Shown here piece after piece: positions 25,681-33,863 of a stretch of DNA of 46,266 nucleotides. Positions within the stretch are counted from its first letter, which is position 1. Every line of letters begins with the position of its first letter. This DNA is from Fimenecus sp045613685 (GTDB lineage: Bacteria; Bacillota; Clostridia; Oscillospirales; Acutalibacteraceae). Both the position numbers and the translations under genes were made by a program. The stretch covers positions 1 to 46,266 of the forward strand of contig JAZLBL010000033.1 in NCBI GenBank assembly GCA_045613685.1, given 5' to 3'. The notes under the pieces were generated by a model. That model saw only the letters and a list, made by a program, of their open reading frames with translations. It was not told where the DNA came from and ran no database searches.

Positions 25681-26802
25681 TCACCTTAAATCAAAATTGT
25701 CTAATACAATCTTGCTGATATAATTATATCCCTTTGTTGTACCAAGATTTTCAGGTTCAATATTCTTTGAATACATAATTAAAGGTACTTGTTCTCGTGT
25801 ATGGTCTGTACCTTTAAAAGCAGGGTCGCAACCATGGTCAGCAGTAATAATCAACAAGTCGTCATTTTTCATTTTTGGTAAGAATTCATTCAACCAATTA
25901 TCAAATTCGCTTATTGCATTTGCATATCCGTCAATATCTCGTCTGTGACCATATTTCATATCAAAATCAACAAGATTTGTAAATACAAGACCAGTAAAAT
26001 TTTTATCCGCTAATTCAAGAGTTTTCGCCATGCCTTCATTGTTTGAATGAGTGAAATGCTTTTCAGTAATGCCACGATTAGCAAAAATATCAGCAATTTT
26101 ACCAACTGAAATGACGTCAAAGTCGTTTTCTTTTAATTTATCAAGCATAGTTTTTTCAGGTGGCTCAACAGAAAAATCATGTCTGTCTGCAGTTCTTGTA
26201 AATGGATATTCTCCATTAAATGGTCTTGCGATAACACGGCCAACCGCATGCTCATCTTTAAGAATGTTTCTCGCAATTCTGCAATATTCATACAACTTTT
26301 CCAACGGTACAACATCAGTATGCGCTGCAATCTGAAAAACACTATCAGCAGATGTATAAACAATTAATTTTCCAGTTTTGATGTGTTCTTCACCGTAGTC
26401 TGCAATTACTTGTGTGCCGGAATAAGGTTTATTACAAATAGTGCCACAACCAGTCTGCTTTTCAAACTCGTCAATAATCTCTTTTGGAAAACCATTTGGG
26501 TATGTTGGCATAGGTTTATCTGAAATAATTCCTGCAATTTCAAAATGACCGATTGTAGTGTCTTTACCTTTTGATAACTCTTGTAAAGCACCGAATTTGC
26601 CGATAGGGGAATCAAAATCTTCAAGTTCAATACCATTAATGTTTTGAAGGCCAAATCGTTTAAGATTAGCAATATTAAATTTATATGATTTTGAAATGCT
26701 TTTAAGTGTGTTTGCACCTAAATCTCCGAAATCTTTAGCATCTGGTGCGTTACCAATGCCAAAACTATCAAGAACAATCAGAAAGACTCGATTATATTTC
26801 AT
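25681..26802 (-). CDS. deoB: Phosphopentomutase
   Basis: Converts (deoxy)ribose-1-phosphate to the 5-phosphate, a Mn-dependent enzyme of the alkaline phosphatase superfamily, 373 aa. Metal-site motifs: VLDSFGIGNAPDAKDFGD (10-27), the phosphorylated Thr in GKDTTIGHFE near 79-88, HRRDIDGY and the late TADHGCDPAFKGTDHTRE. A cap domain lies between. The start ATG overlaps the deoC stop as TAATG. Slightly shorter than the common 385-400 aa, but no motif is missing. Confidence 0.95.
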   Translation of the reverse strand: MKYNRVFLIVLDSFGIGNAPDAKDFGDLGANTLKSISKSYKFNIANLKRFGLQNINGIELEDFDSPIGKFGALQELSKGKDTTIGHFEIAGIISDKPMPTYPNGFPKEIIDEFEKQTGCGTICNKPYSGTQVIADYGEEHIKTGKLIVYTSADSVFQIAAHTDVVPLEKLYEYCRIARNILKDEHAVGRVIARPFNGEYPFTRTADRHDFSVEPPEKTMLDKLKENDFDVISVGKIADIFANRGITEKHFTHSNNEGMAKTLELADKNFTGLVFTNLVDFDMKYGHRRDIDGYANAISEFDNWLNEFLPKMKNDDLLIITADHGCDPAFKGTDHTREQVPLIMYSKNIEPENLGTTKGYNYISKIVLDNFDLR

Positions 26803-27467
26803 TAATAGCCACTACCTTGTTCATTCTTAACGATTTTAACAATTCTGCTAGTTCCTAATCTAGATGCACCAAGTTTAATAAAATCTTCTGCATCTTCAAT
26901 AGATGCAATTCCACCTGCTGCTTTGATTTTTTTGCCATTAGTAGTGTGCTTTGCAAAAAGTTCAATGTCTTCTTTTGTTGCACCTGCAGTAGAAAATCCA
27001 GTTGAAGTCTTAATGAAATCAGCATTTGAATTTGATACAATTTCACACATTTTGATTTTTTCTTCGTCAGTAAGAAGACATGTTTCAATAATTACCTTTA
27101 ATACCTTACCGTTACAAGCATTTTTAATCTCATTGATTTCGTTAAGAATGTCAGCATGTTTATTATCTTTCAACCAACCAACATTGATTACCATATCAAT
27201 TTCATCAGCACCATTTTTAACCGCATCTGCAGTTTCAAAAACTTTTGTTGCAGTTGTGCTATAACCATTTGGAAAGCCAATAACGGTACAAATTGCAAGT
27301 TTGTTGCCCACATATTCTTTTGCTTGTTTAACATAAGATGCTGGAATACAAATTGATGCGGTTCCATATTTAATTCCATCATCACAAATTGGTTTTATTT
27401 CATCCCATGTTGCACTCTGTGATAATAATGTGTGGTCAACCTTTGATAAAATATCTTTAATATTCAT
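26802..27467 (-). CDS. deoC: Deoxyribose-phosphate aldolase
   Basis: Class I aldolase that splits deoxyribose-5-phosphate to acetaldehyde and glyceraldehyde-3-phosphate, TIM barrel, 221 aa. The Schiff-base Lys153 is in FIKTSTGF, the helper Lys182 in KIKAAGGI, and Asp91 in EIDMVINVG. GGAGGTTAATAAT precedes ATG 27467 and overlaps the end of the upstream gene, tying it to that gene's transcript. With deoB, cdd and pdp it completes conversion of pyrimidine deoxynucleosides to central carbon. Confidence 0.96.
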   Translation of the reverse strand: MNIKDILSKVDHTLLSQSATWDEIKPICDDGIKYGTASICIPASYVKQAKEYVGNKLAICTVIGFPNGYSTTATKVFETADAVKNGADEIDMVINVGWLKDNKHADILNEINEIKNACNGKVLKVIIETCLLTDEEKIKMCEIVSNSNADFIKTSTGFSTAGATKEDIELFAKHTTNGKKIKAAGGIASIEDAEDFIKLGASRLGTSRIVKIVKNEQGSGY

Positions 27468-27471
27468 ATTA

Positions 27472-28047
27472 TTAACCTCCGCAAGAACTACAAGTAGTGT
27501 AGCCGTCGTTTAAATAATTATTAAGTTCGTCCCTTGTAAGCTGAACAGTTTGTTTGTTCTCTTCTTTCATTCTGTCAACAAAAGAACAATCTTTAGTGTG
27601 GATTTTCTTACTATTTTTATTTATAACATAAGTCTTTATTTTGGATTGAGGTTTTGTTGTAGTTGTTGTTTGATTTGGTTTGGTTGTAGTTATTGAGTTA
27701 GAATTATTATCGCTTTTTTTATTAGTTATTTTTTCGGTTTCTTCGATATCTTCATCTATGTTATTGTTTGTAGTTTCAGTTGTCGAAGTAACTCCGAGAA
27801 TAGGTAAAATATCTTCAGGTGTTTTTTCTTCGTGAAAAATTTCTACCACACGATCATATTCGCCATCTTCAAGCAAATCTGTGACTGCATTAATCCCTTT
27901 ATATATGTTATAAAGTTCACCGGCAATCAGCACAAGTGTTGCTGCCATTATAATACAACAAGTCGATATTGTTTTAATTCTAAATTCATCACTACGCAAA
28001 TAATCGACAAATTCTTTTAATCTCGAATTTTTGTTTTCATTATTCAA
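27472..28047 (-). CDS. Membrane protein with C-terminal His/Cys domain, function unknown
   Basis: 191 aa from TTG 28047, which lies six bases after GAGGTG; a GTG at 28056 is inside that site. Layout: charged cytoplasmic start, one helix (about 27-44), an outside stretch, a Thr/Asn/Glu-rich linker (about 88-136) with repeated TTT, then a 53-residue domain. That domain (YVINKNSKKIHTKDC, then GYTTCSSCGG) has His150, Cys154, Cys186 and Cys189. It resembles the small Ada-like metal-binding modules found at the ends of some clostridial secreted proteins. First gene of the deo transcript. A structural zinc site in an outside domain is likely; its task is unknown. Confidence 0.8.
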   Translation of the reverse strand: MNNENKNSRLKEFVDYLRSDEFRIKTISTCCIIMAATLVLIAGELYNIYKGINAVTDLLEDGEYDRVVEIFHEEKTPEDILPILGVTSTTETTNNNIDEDIEETEKITNKKSDNNSNSITTTKPNQTTTTTKPQSKIKTYVINKNSKKIHTKDCSFVDRMKEENKQTVQLTRDELNNYLNDGYTTCSSCGG

Positions 28048-28065
28048 AGCCAACACCTCAAAAAT

Positions 28066-28094
28066 ATTTTAACATTTAATTATTGTTTTTTCAA
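28066..28094 (-). promoter_or_regulatory. deo operon promoter
   Basis: Minus strand TTGAAA (28094-28089), a 17-base spacer and TAAAAT (28071-28066), just ahead of the membrane-protein gene that leads the deo genes. No clear DeoR-type operator is visible. Confidence 0.65.
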
Positions 28095-28162
28095 TAGTAA
28101 ACGCAGTAGAGACTTTCTGTGTCTGATGATTTAGTAACTAGAACTTAATTTTCATAGAAAAG

Positions 28163-28197
28163 ATAAAAAGCCGATGTGTTTTCATCCATCGGCTTTA
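28163..28197 (-). terminator. perR-rubrerythrin terminator
   Basis: AAAGCCGATG pairs with CATCGGCTTT (28187-28196 and 28168-28177 on the plus strand) around a 9-base loop and is followed on the minus strand by TTATCTTTTC. Confidence 0.85.
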
Positions 28198-28214
28198 AGC
28201 TTATGTTTAATTAA

Positions 28215-28760
28215 TTATTTAAAATATCTGTTCAAAAGACCTTCAAATGCCTTACCGTGTCTTGCCTCGTCACGAGCCATTTCATGAACTGTGTCGTGGA
28301 TAGCGTCGAGACCTTGTTCTTTTGCACGTTTTGCAAGGTCGAATTTACCAGCAGTTGCGCCGTTTTCAGCATCAACTCTCATTTCAAGGTTTTTCTTTGT
28401 GCTATCTGTTACAACTTCACCAAGAAGTTCCGCAAACTTTGCTGCATGTTCTGCTTCTTCCCAAGCAGCTTTTTCCCAATAAAGGCCAATTTCAGGATAT
28501 CCTTCACGGTGAGCAACTCTTGCCATTGCAAGATACATACCAACTTCTGAACATTCACCTTCAAAGTTTGCACGAAGGTCCATAATGATGTCTTCTGAAA
28601 CACCTTTTGCAACGCCTACAACGTGTTCTGCAGCCCAAGTTCTTTCATCTTCTTTAATTTCATTGAACTTGTCAGCAGGAACTTTACACTGTGGGCATCT
28701 TTCTGGTGCTGAATCTCCTTCGTGAACGTAACCGCAAACTGAGCATACAAATTTTTTCAT
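28215..28760 (-). CDS. Reverse rubrerythrin
   Basis: Non-heme di-iron peroxidase that reduces hydrogen peroxide (and perhaps oxygen) in anaerobes, cytoplasmic, 181 aa. The rubredoxin-like domain comes first, with Cys6, Cys9, Cys22 and Cys25 (CSVCG, CPQC), and the four-helix di-iron domain follows (FEGECSEVGMYLAMARVA, EKAAWEEAEHAAKF, ARDEARHGKAFEG). This is the opposite order from classical rubrerythrin and is the known clostridial revRbr layout. Start 28760 has GGAGG eight bases upstream; the ATG at 28775 overlaps that site. It lies 23 bases after the PerR-like gene, so peroxide sensing and removal are encoded together. Confidence 0.94.
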   Translation of the reverse strand: MKKFVCSVCGYVHEGDSAPERCPQCKVPADKFNEIKEDERTWAAEHVVGVAKGVSEDIIMDLRANFEGECSEVGMYLAMARVAHREGYPEIGLYWEKAAWEEAEHAAKFAELLGEVVTDSTKKNLEMRVDAENGATAGKFDLAKRAKEQGLDAIHDTVHEMARDEARHGKAFEGLLNRYFK

Positions 28761-28783
28761 AATTTTTTCCTCCAAAATATAAA

Positions 28784-29164
28784 TTAATTTAATTTGTTAC
28801 AATGTTTACATGAGCCAAACGCCATTAAACTGTAATTTGTAACTTTGCTAATAATATCATCTGAAAAGGCGATAGAATCACTTTCAAATGACATTAAATC
28901 ATATACATTTCCGCAGGTGATACACTTGAAGTGTGCATGGGGATTAACATTTCCATCAAATCGGTCATTAGTACCATCAGGAATTCTTAACACCATTCCG
29001 TTTTCTTCAAGTTGAGATAAATTTCGATAAAGTGTTCCTAAACTAAGATTAGGAATGACTTTGCGAACTGACAAATAAAGCTCCATAGCGGTTGGGTGGT
29101 CATATCTTGAACAAAGTTCATTGATAATTGCATCTCTTTGCTTGCTCTTTCTCTCTATTGCCAT
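28784..29164 (-). CDS. perR: Fur-family peroxide regulator (PerR-like)
   Basis: Metal-dependent repressor, 126 aa. N-terminal winged helix with DNA-recognition helix LSLGTLYRNLSQLEENG (about 40-56). The regulatory metal residues suit PerR: His23 (YDHPTA), Asp70, His76 and His78 (HAHFKC). The structural zinc site is Cys81, Cys84, Cys119 and Cys122. ATG 29164 after GAGGTGAT is preferred to GTG 29173, which overlaps that site. The gene sits directly before reverse rubrerythrin. A 15-base palindrome over its own promoter suggests self-control. PerR rather than Fur or Zur is inferred from the rubrerythrin partner and His/Asp pattern. Confidence 0.88.
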   Translation of the reverse strand: MAIERKSKQRDAIINELCSRYDHPTAMELYLSVRKVIPNLSLGTLYRNLSQLEENGMVLRIPDGTNDRFDGNVNPHAHFKCITCGNVYDLMSFESDSIAFSDDIISKVTNYSLMAFGSCKHCNKLN

Positions 29165-29181
29165 TATTATCACCTCATTAT

Positions 29182-29226
29182 CAGTAATGATTACTGTTAT
29201 TATAACATATAAAATCTTAAAGTCAA
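29182..29226 (-). promoter_or_regulatory. perR-rubrerythrin promoter and Fur-family operator
   Basis: Minus strand TTGACT (29226-29221), a 16-base spacer and TATAAT (29204-29199). Directly downstream is the perfect 7-1-7 inverted repeat CAGTAAT-G-ATTACTG at 29182-29196, the geometry of Fur/PerR boxes, though the bases differ from the B. subtilis Per box. It would cover the transcription start. Confidence 0.75.
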
Positions 29227-29272
29227 TACTTTTTTTATTTTTTTATACAATATATGTGGCAATATATGTAAC

Positions 29273-29301
29273 TTGACGATTTATGTCTTTTTTGGTAAAA
29301 T
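29273..29301 (+). promoter_or_regulatory. Promoter of the dockerin-bearing hydrolase gene
   Basis: TTGACG (29273-29278), a 17-base spacer and TAAAAT (29296-29301), 29 bases before the start codon. Confidence 0.7.
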
Positions 29302-29330
29302 AATCATATATGATGCAAGGGAGTGAGTAT

Positions 29331-31403
29331 ATGAAACAAAATGTTTTTAAAAGTATAATTTCATTGCTTTTAACAGTTTCAATTTTATTCTCACTTTCAG
29401 CGTCTTTTTTTGTTTATGCTGAATCAAAAATCGGATATATTAATGATACTAATGTTCAAGTTAGATTATCGCCGACCACTACAAATGGTGATAACCGTTT
29501 ATACGTGTCTGGTGAACGCGTTAAACTACATACTGGTCATTCTATAACTGTTTTAGATACTGTTAATGGCACAAATGGTGATACATACACTTGGTGTTAT
29601 ATAGAATTTGCTTATGGTGGTAAGACTTATAAAGGCTATGTCGCATCGCAATATGTTACAATTCAGTCAACTACTGACGATTTCATAATGCCTGAGGGTG
29701 TTCCAGATATTTATAAACCATATATTGAACAACTTTTAAGTATTCATCCTAATTGGAATTTTGTGTTCTTCGACACGGGATATGATTGGAAAGATTTGTT
29801 TACAACATCTAAAACAGGACAATGTTACACAGGTCGTAGCTTAATTCAGGGTTCAACACTTTCTTATCGCTCAACCGCAAGCGATTGTTATAACTGGCGC
29901 GAAGATAAATGGATTGCACATGATGGTACAAGTTGGTATCAGGCAAATGAGCAGACTATTGGATATTATATGGACCCAAGAAACTTTTTGAATGAAAATA
30001 CCATTTTTATGTTTGAAAATCTTTCTTATGATGCACAGACACAGAATATAGATGGTGTTAAAAACATTCTGAAAAATTCATTTATGAATAATGTCAGCAT
30101 TAAGAATCAGAATGGTGAAGATGTACTTTATTCACAGGCATATATGGATGCTGCAGATTATTCAAAGGTGAGTCCTTATCATCTTGCATCACGAACAGTT
30201 CAAGAAGTTGGTTATAATGGTAGTGGCTCAACCAGTGGTAAATATTCAGGGTATGAGGGTTATTATAATTTCTATAATATCGGCGCATCTGCAAGCACAA
30301 CACCGGTAGCAAATGGTTTGAACTTTGCTAAAACAGGTGGTTCTCTTAGTGATTCTAACAAAGCAAAATGCTTAATTCCTTGGAATTCACAATATAGATC
30401 TATTGTCGGTGGTGCTTATTGGATTGGTTTCCAATATATAAATAGTGTTCACAAGCAAAACACTTTGTATTTCCAAAAATTTAACACTTCAAACCCTGAC
30501 CCAACATACTTCTATCATCAATATATGACCAATGTTATGGCTCCTGCTCACGAAGCACCTAATATAAAAAAATCATATATTGAGCTTGGTTTCATTGATA
30601 ATAACTTTACATTTATTATTCCATATTATAGAAATATGCCTGAAAAAGCTTGTGAATTACCTGATGCTAATAGTTATAATCCTAACAACTGGTTAAAAAC
30701 ATTGACTATTGATGGTGATTCAATCGGATTTGACTCAGCTAAAACTGATGGATACACATATACAGTTGCTTCAAACGTTTCATCTGTAAATATTGTTGCA
30801 ACAACAATTAATTCAAAGGCGAAGATAACAAATGGTGTTGGCAAAATCGCGATTAAAGATGGTAGTAATATAATTTCTGTTATTGTCAAAGCTGAAAATG
30901 GTGACGAGCGTACATATACAATAAATATTGTGAAAAGTGCTCAACAACAGATTCCAATGACAGGAATAAAGCTTAACTTATCATCATTATCTCTATTCAA
31001 GGGCGATAGTGTAAATCTTTCAGTAAGTTACCAACCAAGTAACACAACTTATGACAAGACAGTAACTTGGTCATCATCAAATACATCTGTTGCAACAGTT
31101 TTTAACGGTAAAGTTACTGCAGTTGGAAAAGGTGAAGCAACAATTACTGCTCAGGTTGGTTCATTTAAATCAACTTGTAAAGTAACAGTTTCAGATAACA
31201 CAAACATCAAACTTGGTGATATTGATGCCGATGGCTCTGTCACCATCGCTGATGCACTTATGATATTTAAATTTAAGACAGGTGAGATTACATTATCAAC
31301 TTCTGCACAGAAAGCAGCTGATACTGATAAGAATGGAAAAGTAGAACTTGCGGATGCTTTAAGAATTTTTAAATTCAAGAGTGGCGAAATTGATAGTCTT
31401 TAA
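29331..31403 (+). CDS. Secreted SH3 / glucosaminidase / Ig-like / dockerin protein
   Basis: Predicted peptidoglycan hydrolase outside the cell, 690 aa. Signal peptide 1-30 (cleavage after VYA). An SH3-like domain at about 33-110 (NVQVRLSP, YKGYVASQYV). A GH73-type N-acetylglucosaminidase domain at about 120-430 (YYMDPRNFLNENTIFMFE; likely catalytic Glu292 in RTVQEVGYNG; EGYYNFYNIGA). Then a cadherin-like sandwich (about 460-540), a Big_2 Ig-like domain (about 545-625; TWSSSNTSVATV) and a type I dockerin with calcium loops at about 630 (DIDADGSVTIADAL) and 664 (DTDKNGKVELADAL). ATG 29331 follows AAGGGAGTGAG. The dockerin would fix the enzyme to a cohesin on the cell or on a cellulosome-like complex; no cohesin is in the window. 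Confidence 0.88.
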   Translation: MKQNVFKSIISLLLTVSILFSLSASFFVYAESKIGYINDTNVQVRLSPTTTNGDNRLYVSGERVKLHTGHSITVLDTVNGTNGDTYTWCYIEFAYGGKTYKGYVASQYVTIQSTTDDFIMPEGVPDIYKPYIEQLLSIHPNWNFVFFDTGYDWKDLFTTSKTGQCYTGRSLIQGSTLSYRSTASDCYNWREDKWIAHDGTSWYQANEQTIGYYMDPRNFLNENTIFMFENLSYDAQTQNIDGVKNILKNSFMNNVSIKNQNGEDVLYSQAYMDAADYSKVSPYHLASRTVQEVGYNGSGSTSGKYSGYEGYYNFYNIGASASTTPVANGLNFAKTGGSLSDSNKAKCLIPWNSQYRSIVGGAYWIGFQYINSVHKQNTLYFQKFNTSNPDPTYFYHQYMTNVMAPAHEAPNIKKSYIELGFIDNNFTFIIPYYRNMPEKACELPDANSYNPNNWLKTLTIDGDSIGFDSAKTDGYTYTVASNVSSVNIVATTINSKAKITNGVGKIAIKDGSNIISVIVKAENGDERTYTINIVKSAQQQIPMTGIKLNLSSLSLFKGDSVNLSVSYQPSNTTYDKTVTWSSSNTSVATVFNGKVTAVGKGEATITAQVGSFKSTCKVTVSDNTNIKLGDIDADGSVTIADALMIFKFKTGEITLSTSAQKAADTDKNGKVELADALRIFKFKSGEIDSL

Positions 31404-31407
31404 AAAC

Positions 31408-31439
31408 TAAAAGAGCAATCAAACGATTGCTCTTTTTTT
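31408..31439. terminator. Bidirectional terminator
   Basis: Perfect 12-bp stem AAAAGAGCAATC/GATTGCTCTTTT, loop AAAC, T run on the plus side and A/T tail on the other. The flanking genes converge here. Confidence 0.9.
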
Positions 31440-32409
31440 ATATGTATTTTTTTATAAAGTTTAATATTGAATCCCAATAAAGTTCGGGATTTGCACAAGC
31501 ATTTCGAGCATGTGGCGCATTTGGAATTGTAACTTTTTCTTTTTCACAAGCGGCAGCCTCATATACTTTATCAAGCATTTCATAAGGTACAAACTTATCA
31601 TTCTCACCATGCAAGAAAATTGTTGGCGTTTTTGATTTTTTTAATTGCTCTACTGAAGACGCTTCTTTGAAATTAAAACCTGAATACAGTTTGTTTACAG
31701 TGCTTGCACTATAAAGCATAGGAAATTCATGCATTTTAAAACTATTTGTTATTTTGTTGCTGAAAATATCCCACACTGATGTAAAACCGCAATCAGCAAC
31801 TGCAACTTTAACATTATCAGGTAATTCTTCACCAGTCGCCATCATAGTTGTTGCAGCGCCCATTGAAACACCATGAATGAGAATTTTAATATTGGGATTG
31901 TTTTCAACAATAAAGTTAATCCAATCAATAACGTCAAGTCTGTCTTCCCATCCCATTGTAACATATCCAGCTTCACTGTCTGCATGACCATTAAGACTTG
32001 GCATCAAGACATCATAACCTAATTCGTGATATTTCTTTGCATAAACACCCATATTTCTAGGTGATGAAGTGTAACCATGAACAACTAATGCGCAAATATC
32101 AGTTGGTTGGTCTGCAAAAATAAAGTCTGCGTGAAGATTTTTCTTATTGCTTGATGAACGAATAGCAATTTTTTCTTTCTTTATTTCATCAAACCAAACT
32201 TTACCTTTATCAAGCTCGCTATTAAGATATTGTGTATATTCGTCAGAACCTTTGTTTGATTTTACAACTTTCTTGGTAAGACTACCGTTGAGCCCTTGTT
32301 TTGTTAAGGTTGAAAAATAGAAAATATTGCCTAAAAGAAAATATGTAGCAGATGCAGCAACACTTGCAACACCAACAGTTTTTAAAACTTTCTTTGTTTT
32401 TTTCTTCAT
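31438..32409 (-). CDS. Membrane-anchored alpha/beta hydrolase
   Basis: Serine hydrolase of the alpha/beta fold, 323 aa, with a basic start and one helix (about 11-32), so probably attached to the membrane with the enzyme outside. Triad: Ser182 in GVSMG, Asp271 in HGENDKF and His300 in APHAR. The oxyanion segment is VVHGYTSSPRNMG near 109-121. It resembles YqkD-type proteins of Firmicutes, whose substrates are poorly known. A single-gene unit with GAGGTGAT upstream. No more precise function can be given. Confidence 0.88.
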   Translation of the reverse strand: MKKKTKKVLKTVGVASVAASATYFLLGNIFYFSTLTKQGLNGSLTKKVVKSNKGSDEYTQYLNSELDKGKVWFDEIKKEKIAIRSSSNKKNLHADFIFADQPTDICALVVHGYTSSPRNMGVYAKKYHELGYDVLMPSLNGHADSEAGYVTMGWEDRLDVIDWINFIVENNPNIKILIHGVSMGAATTMMATGEELPDNVKVAVADCGFTSVWDIFSNKITNSFKMHEFPMLYSASTVNKLYSGFNFKEASSVEQLKKSKTPTIFLHGENDKFVPYEMLDKVYEAAACEKEKVTIPNAPHARNACANPELYWDSILNFIKKYI

Positions 32410-32430
32410 AAAATATCACCTCTAACCAAT

Positions 32431-32459
32431 ATTTTACAACCATAATCAACAAAAGTCTA
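32431..32459 (-). promoter_or_regulatory. Candidate promoter of the alpha/beta hydrolase gene
   Basis: Minus strand TAGACT (32459-32454), 17 bases, TAAAAT (32436-32431), with the -10 box 22 bases ahead of the start codon. The -35 is a weak match. Confidence 0.45.
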
Positions 32460-32488
32460 TATTTTTTTATCTTTATTTTAACAAATGG

Positions 32489-32517
32489 TTGTCATAAGCG
32501 TTTTTTTCTGTTAAAAT
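32489..32517 (+). promoter_or_regulatory. Promoter of the divIVA-like / fumarase-beta / pcrA unit
   Basis: TTGTCA (32489-32494), a 17-base spacer and TAAAAT (32512-32517) ahead of the DivIVA-like gene. It should drive all three tightly spaced genes. Confidence 0.7.
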
Positions 32518-32549
32518 AAGATGAAATATTTTTATATGAGGTTGTAGTG

Positions 32550-33323
32550 ATGAACAACGATATTACTGTTATGAAAACTTCAATATTTGGTGGCTTTAAA
32601 AAATCAGATGTTTTAGCATATGTTGAAAAATTACAGTTAGAAACAGCTGATGTAAAAGAACAACTTGACAACAAGAGAAATGAATCTCTTGAGTTAAAAC
32701 GCAAGATTGATGAACTTGAAATTCGCATAGAGAATCTTTGTGCTGTTAGCGAAAAATTAGCAGAAAAAGAAAAAGAAGCTAATGACCTTGCTGTTAAGTT
32801 GGAGATTGCTCTTAAAGAAAACGAACAGTTTGCTGAAAAAATTAATAACTTTGAAGAAAAATCTGAAAAGCTTAAAAGAGCTGAAAAACAAATTGGTGCT
32901 GCTTATATTGATGCAAGAAGATATTCTGATGAACTAGTTGATAATGCAAAATCAAAAGCTAAAGATATTGGTGCAATTGCGTCACAAGATGTTAAGCGTG
33001 AAGCTAATGAAATTGAGCAACTTTTGAAAGACGTTGATGCTATTTCAAGGAAATTCAATTCATCTCTCGAGCAATTACATAAAGATGTATATGCTCTTGG
33101 TAGTAAACTTAATAATTCGGCTTCATCACTTCTTAATTTACATACAGATTTAACTGGAATTGAAGCTCATTCAGTTAATTTTGATATAGATGTTCCTGAT
33201 GATGCAATTCGTGTTGAAAGAACAAATGATGGAAGTGGACTCACATTTATATCTTATGAGCCAAATACAGAATTTAATGCTGATTTGAATATTCAACCTA
33301 ATTCTATTTTTGATGAGGATTAA
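32550..33323 (+). CDS. DivIVA-like coiled-coil protein
   Basis: 257 aa, soluble. The N-terminus (SIFGGFKKSDVLAYVEKLQ, about 9-27) resembles the lipid-binding start of DivIVA/GpsB proteins, which mark curved membrane at poles and division sites. Residues about 28-115 form a charged coiled coil rich in Glu and Lys, followed by more helix to about 195 and an acidic tail ending IFDED. Start ATG 32550 has GAGG eight bases upstream (GTG 32547 is an alternative). It is followed four bases later by a fumarase-type subunit and then pcrA. A scaffold role is likely; the cell-division link is by resemblance only. Confidence 0.75.
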   Translation: MNNDITVMKTSIFGGFKKSDVLAYVEKLQLETADVKEQLDNKRNESLELKRKIDELEIRIENLCAVSEKLAEKEKEANDLAVKLEIALKENEQFAEKINNFEEKSEKLKRAEKQIGAAYIDARRYSDELVDNAKSKAKDIGAIASQDVKREANEIEQLLKDVDAISRKFNSSLEQLHKDVYALGSKLNNSASSLLNLHTDLTGIEAHSVNFDIDVPDDAIRVERTNDGSGLTFISYEPNTEFNADLNIQPNSIFDED

Positions 33324-33327
33324 TAAA

Positions 33328-33861
33328 ATGGAATATTCCATTAACACTCTTGATTTAAAAGATTATATTCCAAAACTTGTTGCGGGCGATAGAGTTTATC
33401 TTTCAGGAACAGTTTATACTGCTCGTGATGCCGCACACAAAAAGATTATGGAACAAATAGATAGTGATATTGCAACGCCATTTGATATAAATGGCGCTGT
33501 AATTTATTATGCAGGTCCAACGCCAACCCCTGACAATCTAGCTATTGGTAGTTGTGGACCGACAACTTCGAGTAGAATGGATAAATATGCACTAATACTT
33601 CTCGATATGGGTCTTTTGGCTATGATTGGCAAAGGTCCACGCTCCGTTGAAGTGTGTGACGCAATAACGAGAAACAATGCGATATATTTCTGTGCTGTTG
33701 GTGGTGCAGGTGCACTTGCATCAAAGTCGATTGTTGATGCAAAAGTTATTGCTTTTGATGAATTAGGCTGTGAATCCGTTAAAAAACTAACTTTAAAAGA
33801 TTTTCCTTTAATTGTTGCAATCGATTCTAAAGGTGGAAATCTGTTTAACATAGGAGAATAA
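33328..33861 (+). CDS. Fumarate hydratase / tartrate dehydratase class I beta subunit, orphan
   Basis: 178 aa, the C-terminal half of iron-sulfur class I hydro-lyases, encoded as a separate beta subunit in many anaerobes. Family segments: GDRVYLSGTVYTARDAAHKK (about 20-39), VIYYAGPTPTP (about 59-69), SCGPTTSSRMD (about 75-85), MIGKGPRS (about 97-104) and FCAVGGAGAL. It turns fumarate to malate together with an alpha subunit that holds the 4Fe-4S cluster. That alpha subunit is usually just upstream, but here the neighbours are a DivIVA-like gene and pcrA. It must be elsewhere or absent. GATGAGGAT precedes ATG 33328. Confidence 0.88.
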   Translation: MEYSINTLDLKDYIPKLVAGDRVYLSGTVYTARDAAHKKIMEQIDSDIATPFDINGAVIYYAGPTPTPDNLAIGSCGPTTSSRMDKYALILLDMGLLAMIGKGPRSVEVCDAITRNNAIYFCAVGGAGALASKSIVDAKVIAFDELGCESVKKLTLKDFPLIVAIDSKGGNLFNIGE

Positions 33862-33863
33862 TA

